The notes under the pieces: generated by a model
Seen by the model: only the letters and a program-made list of their open reading frames with translations
Database searches by the model: none
What the model was told of the DNA's origin: nothing
Position numbers and translations under genes: made by a program
Shown: positions 16,556-23,396 of the stretch, piece by piece
How positions within the stretch are numbered: the stretch's first letter is position 1
How the letters are laid out: the number at the start of each line of letters is the position of its first letter
Source of the DNA: DATGZH01 sp035297265
Lineage (GTDB): Bacteria; Actinomycetota; Acidimicrobiia; Acidimicrobiales; RAAP-2
DNA: 64,000 nucleotides
Direction: 5' to 3'
Assembly: GCA_035297265.1 (NCBI GenBank)
Contig: DATGZH010000064.1
Span: forward strand, 236,809 to 300,808

Positions 16556-18285
16556 CGCCGACCCCCCGAGACCGCGGCCTGGCCGGCGTCCCGGCCGGCC
16601 AGGAAGCCGAAGACGAGACCCGGGCCGATCGTCGAGCCGCCACCTGGATAACCCTCGCCGAAGACGCTGTTCACGCAGTTGCCCGCGCCGTAGAGACCGG
16701 GGATGGGGGCGCCGCCGGCCCCGAGGATGCGGCCGTCCTCGTCGGTGCGCGGGCCGCTGTTGGTCTCGAAGGCCGTCCCGACCAAGAAGATGGCGAAGAG
16801 CCGCCCGGAGGTGGCGAGCGGGTACATGAGCGAGTTCGGCCGGTCGTGGCCGCGACCCGGCGGACCGTGGAAGGCGAACTCGACCGCCTTCGAGCCCCGG
16901 CCGAAGTCCTCGTCCACCCCCTGCTCGGCCAGCGAATTGAACCGGTCGATCGTCGTCCTGAGGCGGTCGGCGAAGCCGTCGGCCAGCCTCACCGGGGCGA
17001 TACCGGCCGGCATGGCCTTGCTGGTCCGCGAGGTGAGCCGTTCGTCGATGGCGACGGTCAAGCCGTCGACACCGACACCCGAGACCACGTGGTCGGCGAC
17101 GGCGCCCGGCGGCGGCAGCGGATAGCGGCCACCGAACACGTCGGCCGTCCGCTCGTCGTAGACCATGAAGAGCACGCGGTTCGGGTACTCGTCGTGCTCG
17201 AAGATGTGGTGCACGCGCCCGCGGGAGGCGTACTCGCGCTTCTCGTCGACCGCCCTGACCCCAAAGCGGTTGACGCAGAGCATGCTGTCCCCGGGGATGG
17301 CCCACACGTCGAGGATCGAGTTGGCGTAGTCGTCTGCCGCCTCGAGGACCTGTTGGTTCCACCAGGCGTTCTGCGTGCCGCCGAACGCGGCGCCCGCCCT
17401 CGAGGCGATGCGCACGAGGTCACCGGTGTTGGTCGGCGTCCCGGCCCCGCCGACGACGGGGCCGCGGAGGAACCGTTCGCGCAGCTCGGGGTCGTGGGTG
17501 AAGCCGCCGGTGCCGAAGACCACACCGCCCCGGGCCCGGACCCGCCGCCGGTGTCGGCCGTCGTCGACCACCACCCCGGCCACCCGGCCCTCCTTCTCGA
17601 CGAGGTCGACCACCCGCTGGCCGAGACGCACCTCGGTGCCCCGGTCCCTGGCGAACGCCAGGAGCTGGGCGATCAGCTCGTCGCCGTTCCCCGAGAGGCC
17701 GTCGGCCGTCTTGGCCTGGATGCCCCGGCCCCGGAGGGCCTTGTTCTCCTCGTGCTCGTAGTAGTCCGGGTAGAACTGCCCGTCCCAGGCCAGCCAGGGC
17801 GCCTCCATCCGGGCCGCCCCGAGGTGGCCGAGCTCCTCCATCACGGCCGAGCCCCGGTCGTAGTAGGCGGCGAGCAGCGCGTAGTCGGCGGGGAGGAGTC
17901 CGAGGTCGGGCGCCTCGGGGTCGTAGGCACCGGGGTACGACACCCGGGCCATGTAGGCGAGCGCATCGGGGCGGGGGTCCTCGATGCCCGCAGCCCGCAT
18001 CATCGTGTTGTTGTAGATGTGCGCCACGCCCCCCGAGGTCGCGGTGGTGCCCCCGTGGACCGGGCCCTTTTCGAGCACGAGCACGGACGCACCGGCGGCG
18101 AGTCCGCCGGCCACCGCGGCCATCGCCCCGGCGCCGCTGCCCGCCACCACGACGTCGAACACCTCGTCGGGGGCGGTCCTGGGCGCTTCCGGCGACGGCC
18201 CGTCGCCGGGGCGGTGGGGCACGTCGACCAGCGCAGCGACGCGCTCGCCCAGCGTCGGTTCCCTCCGGTGAGTGGCATCGGACAC
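16552..18285 (-). CDS. FAD-dependent dehydrogenase of the KstD/fumarate-reductase family
   Basis: This 577-residue flavoprotein has an N-terminal dinucleotide-binding motif VVVAGSGAGAMAA (about 46-58), GGTTATSGG, and the C-terminal YPGGGSTIGPGLVFG typical of 3-ketosteroid delta-1-dehydrogenase relatives. It probably desaturates a cyclic ketone or related substrate, but KstD-specific active-site tyrosines cannot be assigned with confidence. It heads a minus-strand run (degenerate hydrolase, Rieske oxygenase, E1 alpha/beta, lipoyl protein). GTG start after a GGGGG tract; the gene is divergent from the NTF2-like gene at 18392. Confidence 0.83.
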   Translation of the reverse strand: MSDATHRREPTLGERVAALVDVPHRPGDGPSPEAPRTAPDEVFDVVVAGSGAGAMAAVAGGLAAGASVLVLEKGPVHGGTTATSGGVAHIYNNTMMRAAGIEDPRPDALAYMARVSYPGAYDPEAPDLGLLPADYALLAAYYDRGSAVMEELGHLGAARMEAPWLAWDGQFYPDYYEHEENKALRGRGIQAKTADGLSGNGDELIAQLLAFARDRGTEVRLGQRVVDLVEKEGRVAGVVVDDGRHRRRVRARGGVVFGTGGFTHDPELRERFLRGPVVGGAGTPTNTGDLVRIASRAGAAFGGTQNAWWNQQVLEAADDYANSILDVWAIPGDSMLCVNRFGVRAVDEKREYASRGRVHHIFEHDEYPNRVLFMVYDERTADVFGGRYPLPPPGAVADHVVSGVGVDGLTVAIDERLTSRTSKAMPAGIAPVRLADGFADRLRTTIDRFNSLAEQGVDEDFGRGSKAVEFAFHGPPGRGHDRPNSLMYPLATSGRLFAIFLVGTAFETNSGPRTDEDGRILGAGGAPIPGLYGAGNCVNSVFGEGYPGGGSTIGPGLVFGFLAGRDAGQAAVSGGRR

Positions 18286-18331
18286 CGCTCGGCCCCCTGA
18301 TCGCCCGGGTAGCTCCTGAAACCCTGAGGAC

Positions 18332-18337
18332 TATCAT
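18332..18337 (+). promoter_or_regulatory. possible -10 box (TATCAT)
   Basis: TATCAT lies 54 nt before the ATG of the NTF2-like gene at 18392, in the divergent intergenic region. No convincing -35 is seen 16-18 nt upstream, so the call rests on the -10 and location only. Confidence 0.3.
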
Positions 18338-18391
18338 TTCGCCGATCGGCACGCAACGGACGGGCCGCACGATCGGAAAAGGGGGTTGCCC

Positions 18392-18784
18392 ATGGCGCTC
18401 ACGACCGACGACGTCGTGGCGATCGAACAACTCGTCGCCAAGTACAACCACGCCATCGACAGCGGTGACGGACCCACGTTCGCCTCGACCTTCACCGATG
18501 ACGGGGTCCTCGAGGCCGTTGGCAACAGCACCGCGGGCCGGGCCGCCCTCGAGAAGTTCGCCAACGGCTTCGGCGGTACGCCGATGACCCCCCGACACGT
18601 GGCCACCAACATCCTCGTGGACGGCGAGGGTGACAAAGCGACGCTGCGGGCCTACATCCAGATGTACGCCAAGGTCGGCGACCCGCCCACGTCGCAACTG
18701 ACCATCTCGGGCCGTTACGAGGACGAGCTCCGCCGAGTCGACGGGCAGTGGCTCTTCACCCGGCGTTCGTTCGTCGCCGACTGA
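18392..18784 (+). CDS. SnoaL/NTF2-like protein
   Basis: This 130-residue cone-shaped-fold protein begins with the typical DDVVAIEQLVAKYNHAID helix and FASTFTDDGVLE strand, and ends in GRYEDELRRVDGQWLFTRR. Family members are isomerases, hydratases or dehydratases (delta-5-3-ketosteroid isomerase is one) or binding proteins. ATG 18392 follows GGGGG at 6-nt spacing; a TTG two codons upstream is less likely. It is divergent from the KstD-like gene. A role in the same pathway is possible but not shown. Confidence 0.75.
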   Translation: MALTTDDVVAIEQLVAKYNHAIDSGDGPTFASTFTDDGVLEAVGNSTAGRAALEKFANGFGGTPMTPRHVATNILVDGEGDKATLRAYIQMYAKVGDPPTSQLTISGRYEDELRRVDGQWLFTRRSFVAD

Positions 18785-18788
18785 GGCG

Positions 18789-19733
18789 TCAGTCGACCCG
18801 ACGGAGGTCGGAGACCTCCCATTCGGGCTCGGACTTCTTGGCCTGCTCGATCGGCGAGCCGCAGTCGGGCACGGGGACCGTCCGGCGCACGCCGACCGTG
18901 CCCTCGAAGGTCACCTGCCCGCCGTCGGGCCGCATCGCCCCGAGCCGGACCAAGCCGCCGTCCTCCTCGGTGCCCGAGCGCGGCCAGTCGAGCAGGCCCC
19001 AGCCGACCTCGCCGAGCACCGCCCGCTCGAGGGCCTGCACGGGCGCCGACGTGAGGCCGGCGCACCCCCGGTAGTGGGGGAGACAGTCACCCACGTCGCC
19101 CTCGCGACCGAGCACCCGGGCCAGGAGAAGAGCGTCGAGGAACCCCCACACCGTGCCCTCCGGCAGGACGATGGCCGTGGGGGCGAAGCGGTGGCCCCCG
19201 GTGTGGCTGGTGCGCCAGAGGCGGACCGAGCCCGGCAGCAGATCCGGCCGGGCCAGGAGCTCCAGGGCCAGGGTGGTCCCGAGCGACCCGCAGCAGCGGT
19301 CGCGCCGGCCGTGCGTACAGACGAGCAGTTCGGTCGGGAACGTCCCCGGCGGGTCGAGCTCGTCGGGCGCCAGGGCGAGAAGGGCCGCCGCCGCCTCGGC
19401 GACCGCCGCCCCGTCCCGGGCGGTCACGAAACGCTCGGCCCGGGCGAAGCCAGCGAAGCCCGGACCTTCCGGCTTGCGGTAGAGCGCGACCCGGGCCTCG
19501 GGCCCGGTGGCGTCGGCTAGGAGGCCCTGGAGGCGGAGGCCCGTGCCCTCCAGCTCGCCGCGCAGCGCCGCCAGCTCCGACACCTCGGCCAGGTCCCTCG
19601 GCCAGGGGTTCGGCCATTCGACGAGCAGGTAGCCGGTGTAGGTGCCGGCACTCCCGATCGGGTCGAGCCCCTGCTCACGGGCCCAGGCGGCGCAACGCAG
19701 GGCCGCGCCGGCGGTCGGCTCGGTGACGGTCAT
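18789..19733 (-). CDS. sucrase/ferredoxin-like (thioredoxin-fold Fe-S) protein
   Basis: This 314-residue protein has the family signature: CTHGRRDRCCG followed by an SHTGGHRFAPT segment and HYRGCAGL. The family (related to yeast AIM32 and plant sucrase-like proteins) has a thioredoxin-like ferredoxin fold; the clustered cysteines and histidines suggest [2Fe-2S] binding. Biochemical role in bacteria is not established. It is convergent with the NTF2-like gene (4 bp between stops) and divergent from the LLM oxidoreductase. Confidence 0.82.
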   Translation of the reverse strand: MTVTEPTAGAALRCAAWAREQGLDPIGSAGTYTGYLLVEWPNPWPRDLAEVSELAALRGELEGTGLRLQGLLADATGPEARVALYRKPEGPGFAGFARAERFVTARDGAAVAEAAAALLALAPDELDPPGTFPTELLVCTHGRRDRCCGSLGTTLALELLARPDLLPGSVRLWRTSHTGGHRFAPTAIVLPEGTVWGFLDALLLARVLGREGDVGDCLPHYRGCAGLTSAPVQALERAVLGEVGWGLLDWPRSGTEEDGGLVRLGAMRPDGGQVTFEGTVGVRRTVPVPDCGSPIEQAKKSEPEWEVSDLRRVD

Positions 19734-19759
19734 GGCGCGCGACCGTACCGGACGTTTCC

Positions 19760-19765
19760 TACGAT
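19760..19765 (+). promoter_or_regulatory. possible -10 box (TACGAT) giving a near-leaderless mRNA
   Basis: TACGAT ends 9 nt before the ATG at 19775, and no Shine-Dalgarno is visible between them, so transcription would start at or just before the start codon. No clear -35 is seen. Confidence 0.35.
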
Positions 19766-19774
19766 GACCGGGCC

Positions 19775-20695
19775 ATGGCCGAGACCCTCCGCTTCGGCTT
19801 CGTCACCGACCCCTCACGCCGGAGCGTCGAGGCGCTCGAGGCCTTCCCGATCGTCGAGTCGCTCTGGGTCGGTGGCCACGTCGCCGCGCCGAACCCGACG
19901 CCCGAGGCCATGAACCATCTGGCCCGGTTGGTGGCCGTGGCTGAGCGGGCCCGCGTCGGCACCGCCGTCCTGCTCCTCCCCCTCTACCCTCCGGCCATCG
20001 TGGCCAAGCAGGTCGCCGATCTCGACCGAGCGGCCGGCGGCCGGGTCACGCTCGGGGTGGGCGTGGGGGGCGAGTACCCGGCTGAGTTCGACGCCTGCCA
20101 GGTGCCGGTGGCCGAACGAGGGCCCCGGACCGACGAGGCCATCGGTCTCCTGCGACGCCTCTGGGCCGATGCGCCCGTCGACCACGACGGCCCCTTCTAC
20201 CCGATGCACGGCGTCCACCTGCACCCGCCGCCGCTCCAACCGGGAGGTCCGCCGATCGTGGTGGCCGGGCGCCAGCCGGTGGCCATGCGGCGGGCGGGCA
20301 CGCTCGGCGACGGCTGGATGCCCTATCTCTACTCACCCAACCGCTACGCCGAATCGGTGGGGCAGGTGCGGGCCGCAGCCCAGGCCGCTGGGAGGGACCT
20401 CGCCACGTTCGAGTGGATGGTCTTCCTCTTTGTGGCGGTGGCCGAGGACCGTCCGGCCGCCCTCGAGCAGGCGGCGGCGTTCCTCGGCGGCACCTACCGG
20501 CAGGACTTCTCGGCGTTCGTCGAGCGCGTGAGTGCGGCCGGCACCCCGGCCGACGTGGCGACGCGTCTCCAGGAGTACGTCGACGCCGGCGCCCGCCACT
20601 TCGTCATCGCCCCCGCCAGCCGTGACGACCGCGAGCGGGAGCTCCTCGTCGGCCGACTCGTCGACGAGCTCCTGCCGGCGCTCCGTCTGCCCTGA
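19775..20695 (+). CDS. LLM-class flavin-dependent oxidoreductase (probably F420-dependent)
   Basis: This 306-residue luciferase-like TIM barrel carries typical segments VGTAVLLLPLYPP, GRVTLGVGVGGEYPAEFDA, GPFYPMHGVHLHPPP and PIVVAGRQPVAMRRA. In Actinomycetota most such stand-alone proteins use F420 or FMN to reduce or oxidise small molecules; the cofactor is inferred, not read. ATG start, probably near-leaderless. It converges on the hydrolase gene with a 1-bp gap between stops. No local pathway partner is obvious. Confidence 0.83.
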   Translation: MAETLRFGFVTDPSRRSVEALEAFPIVESLWVGGHVAAPNPTPEAMNHLARLVAVAERARVGTAVLLLPLYPPAIVAKQVADLDRAAGGRVTLGVGVGGEYPAEFDACQVPVAERGPRTDEAIGLLRRLWADAPVDHDGPFYPMHGVHLHPPPLQPGGPPIVVAGRQPVAMRRAGTLGDGWMPYLYSPNRYAESVGQVRAAAQAAGRDLATFEWMVFLFVAVAEDRPAALEQAAAFLGGTYRQDFSAFVERVSAAGTPADVATRLQEYVDAGARHFVIAPASRDDRERELLVGRLVDELLPALRLP

Positions 20696-20696
20696 C

Positions 20697-21374
20697 TCAG
20701 GGCGCCTCGGCCAGGTCGACGAGCAGGTCCACCACGAGGTCGGGCTGGGAGAAGAACGGCGAGTGGCTGGTCGGCCACTCCACGACGTTGGTGGCGTTGG
20801 CGGCCATGGCTCGTTGGTCGTCGGGCGCGATGGTCCGGTCCTCGATGCAGACCACGTACGTGGAGGGGACGGACCGCCAGGCCGGCGGGTCCCCCGACGA
20901 CATGTCGGGGGTGTCGCCGACGACCATGGGCCGGAGCTTGGCCACCGCCGCCTGGGCCATGTCCGGGTCACAGTCGCCGTAGAAAGCCGCGGCGGCGAAC
21001 TCGGGGTTGACCGACATCACGCCGTCCCCCGTCACGAGGGCCTTGACGATCGCCGAGTCCGGGTCCGTGCCGATGGGAACGGCATCGTCGCCCGAGACCA
21101 TGATGGCGCACAGGTAGACGAGATGGCGGACCCGGGGATCCGCACCGCCCGCCCGACTGATCACCGCGCCGCCGTAGGAGTGGCCGAGGAGGACGATCTG
21201 GTCGTCGTCGATCCGCTCCAGGGCCTCGGCCACGACCGCCGCGTCGTCGCCCGCCCCCGTGAGCGGGAGCTCGGGCGCCACCACCCGGACGTCGCGCTCT
21301 TCGAGACCGCGGCGAACGTACTCGAAGCACCAAGGTCCGTGGAACGCGCCGTGCACCAGTACCACCGTGGTCAT
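20697..21374 (-). CDS. alpha/beta-hydrolase
   Basis: This 225-residue hydrolase has the oxyanion HGAFHGPW motif, the nucleophile elbow GHSYGG, an acidic residue region (CIEDRTI) and a C-terminal His in TSHSPFF, so the triad looks complete. It resembles small esterases of the salicylate-esterase/EstC type. ATG 21374 follows GGAGGG, which fixes the start; the longer open frame has no family similarity. Its ATG overlaps the stop of the truncated VOC-like gene, suggesting one transcript from the DUF35-thiolase gene at 23347. Confidence 0.85.
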   Translation of the reverse strand: MTTVVLVHGAFHGPWCFEYVRRGLEERDVRVVAPELPLTGAGDDAAVVAEALERIDDDQIVLLGHSYGGAVISRAGGADPRVRHLVYLCAIMVSGDDAVPIGTDPDSAIVKALVTGDGVMSVNPEFAAAAFYGDCDPDMAQAAVAKLRPMVVGDTPDMSSGDPPAWRSVPSTYVVCIEDRTIAPDDQRAMAANATNVVEWPTSHSPFFSQPDLVVDLLVDLAEAP

Positions 21375-21670
21375 CTGACCCTCCCTCCCGGCTCCGAGCG
21401 AGTGGCCGGCCGCACCAGTGTCCCGATCCGGCCGGCCTGGCGCAAGGGAGCTGAGCCGGCGGGGCACGCGCTGCGCCGGGTTCGGGACAACGAAGAGGCA
21501 GTGAGGGGCCATTCCCCACCCTTGTCGTCGGCCTCACCCGCCGGCGGCCTCTCGTCGCCGGGCCGGTAGGCCAAGCCGAGGAGCTGACGGTAGAACTCGG
21601 CCAGCCCACGGCCATCCGTGGCGTCCAGCACGACCTGGCGGAGCTCAGGGAACGGGCCGTCGGTCGCCAT
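21371..21670 (-). pseudogene. truncated or frameshifted VOC/glyoxalase-like gene
   Basis: A good RBS (GGAGG) precedes the ATG, and the first ~53 residues (LRQVVLDATDGRGLAEFYRQ, LLGLAYRPGDE, ADDKGGEW) are a clear VOC-family N-terminus. After the Trp the sequence turns into low-similarity Arg/Ser-rich text and ends at residue 99, where a ~130-residue protein with two beta-alpha-beta units and metal ligands is expected. A short stretch in the next frame (LPLRCPEPGAAR) vaguely resembles the missing continuation, suggesting a frameshift plus deletion. Probably inactive; its stop still couples to the hydrolase ATG. Confidence 0.55.
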
Positions 21671-21694
21671 GGCTCGACCTCCGACCCGAGGACT

Positions 21695-23347
21695 TCAGCG
21701 GGCCCGCGTGAAGAGGAAGCACCCTCCGGGGGTGCCGCCGCCGGTGCTCACCACAACGACCTCGGCCCCGTCGACCTGGCGGTCGCCGCCGTCGCCGCGC
21801 AGCTGGACCACCGCCTCGTGCAGGAACCCGTAGCCGTGGGTGCGCCCGGCGGAGAGCTGACCACCGAACGTGTTGAGCGGGAGCTCGCCACCAAGGGCGA
21901 TCCGCTTCGGGTCGGCCAGGTAGTCCTTCGCCTCCCCCACCCCGCAGAAGCCGAGGGCCTCGAGCCAGCTCAGGCAGTTGAAGGTGAACCCGTCGTAGAG
22001 CTGAGCCACGTCGACGTCGGCCGGCCGGAGGTCCGTGCGAGACCAGAGGTGGGCGGCCGGTCCGGCTGTCTGGGGCTCGTGGCTGAGGGTGCTCTGGTCC
22101 CAGCTGATCCGCTCGGTGATCTGGGTCCCGACGGCTTCGACGAGCACCGGTCGGTGCCGGAGGCTGGCGGCAGCGTCGATGGCCGAGACCACGATGGCGG
22201 TCGACCCGTCACAGGGCACGTCGCAGTCGTACAGGCCGAACGGCGTCGTGATCATCCGGGCGCCGAAGTAGTCGTCGACGGTGAGCGGCTCGCGGTAAAT
22301 GGCGGCGGGGTTGAGCGAGGCGTGCTGCCTGGCGTTCAGCGCGATGGTGGCGAGCGTCTCCCTCGTCGTCCCGTAGCGGTGGAAGTGGTTGGAGGCGAAC
22401 ATGGCGATCCAGTTGGCCGCGCTCATCGCCCCGAACGGCGCCCGCCAGGACATGAAGTCACCCTCCACCCGGCCGCCGCCCGACCCGCCCGAGCTCGGGC
22501 GGTTCCGCAGGCGGTCGGCCCAGGTCGCCTCCCAGACCGTGCGGAAACACAGCACGTGACGGCACAAGCCGGCGGCCACGGCCAGCATGGCGGCCACGAC
22601 CGATCCCCCTTGGCCTGGTAGCTCCATGCCGCCGTTGATCCAGGTGGGCCGAATCCGCAGCGCCTCTTCGACCGCGGTGATCCCACCTTCGGCGTGCCCG
22701 CCGGCCGGACCGCCCCCGGGGTAGGTGGAGAGACCGTCGATGTCGGCCATGGTGAGCCCGGCGTCCTCCACCGCCTGCCGGCAGGCGGCGACGGTCAGGC
22801 TCAGCGGATCGACCCCGAGGCGTCGCCCCACCCGGGAGAGACCGATCCCGGTGAGCGCCACCTGCGCCTCGAACTTCTCGGGGCGGACCATCGGTCGCAC
22901 GTACGGCGCCGCGGGCTCGTCGTCGGGCACCGGCCCGTCGGAGGCGTCGTCGGTCGGGGCGAAGAACGGCAGCCACACGTCCTCGTGCTGCTCGAAGCGC
23001 ACTTCGACCCGCATGCCGACGCGTACGTCGGCCGGGTCGCAACCGACGATGTTGGTCGTGAGTCGGACCCTCGGGTCGTCGTCGATGGCCACGATGGCGA
23101 TGACGTAGGGCAGCTCGAGGGTCGGAAGCCAGGGTTGGTGGTTCACCGTGAAGCCGGCCACGACACCCGTGCCCCCGACCTCGGCCACCGCCAGCTCCTC
23201 TGAGCCACAGGACCGGCACACGGGGCCCGGCGGGTGTTGCAGCGCGCCACAGGACTGACAGCGGCGGAACCGCAGCCGGCCGTCCTGGCCGCTCGTCCAG
23301 AAGAACTCTTGCTCGGGCGTGAGAGCTGGCAGGGGGCGGTTGCTCAC
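21695..23347 (-). CDS. DUF35 (Zn-ribbon/OB-fold) fused to SCP2-thiolase/Ltp2-like domain
   Basis: This 550-residue fusion has a zinc ribbon C-x2-C-x10-C-x2-C (CQSCG ... CRSCG, about 30-47) and an OB fold to about 125, a short acidic linker, then a lipid-transfer-type thiolase domain (about 160-550) with AQLYDGFTFN and NTFGGQLSAGRTHG. The segment where thiolases have their nucleophilic Cys reads GQGGSVVAA, so there is no Cys. DUF35-thiolase complexes (ChsH2-Ltp2) perform retro-aldol cleavage of steroid side-chain CoA esters; an aldolase role is therefore the best guess. The gene precedes a VOC remnant and a hydrolase. Confidence 0.85.
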   Translation of the reverse strand: MSNRPLPALTPEQEFFWTSGQDGRLRFRRCQSCGALQHPPGPVCRSCGSEELAVAEVGGTGVVAGFTVNHQPWLPTLELPYVIAIVAIDDDPRVRLTTNIVGCDPADVRVGMRVEVRFEQHEDVWLPFFAPTDDASDGPVPDDEPAAPYVRPMVRPEKFEAQVALTGIGLSRVGRRLGVDPLSLTVAACRQAVEDAGLTMADIDGLSTYPGGGPAGGHAEGGITAVEEALRIRPTWINGGMELPGQGGSVVAAMLAVAAGLCRHVLCFRTVWEATWADRLRNRPSSGGSGGGRVEGDFMSWRAPFGAMSAANWIAMFASNHFHRYGTTRETLATIALNARQHASLNPAAIYREPLTVDDYFGARMITTPFGLYDCDVPCDGSTAIVVSAIDAAASLRHRPVLVEAVGTQITERISWDQSTLSHEPQTAGPAAHLWSRTDLRPADVDVAQLYDGFTFNCLSWLEALGFCGVGEAKDYLADPKRIALGGELPLNTFGGQLSAGRTHGYGFLHEAVVQLRGDGGDRQVDGAEVVVVSTGGGTPGGCFLFTRAR

Positions 23348-23396
23348 CGGGCGGTGAGGTTAGCCCTTCTCCCCGGCGCGGCGGCCGGGGCGCCGA

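Noticed and set aside
14469..18285. KshA/KstD steroid ring-degradation pair
   Set aside because: The Rieske protein is longer than KshA, there is no KshB-like reductase, and KstD catalytic residues could not be confirmed; only family-level calls are kept.
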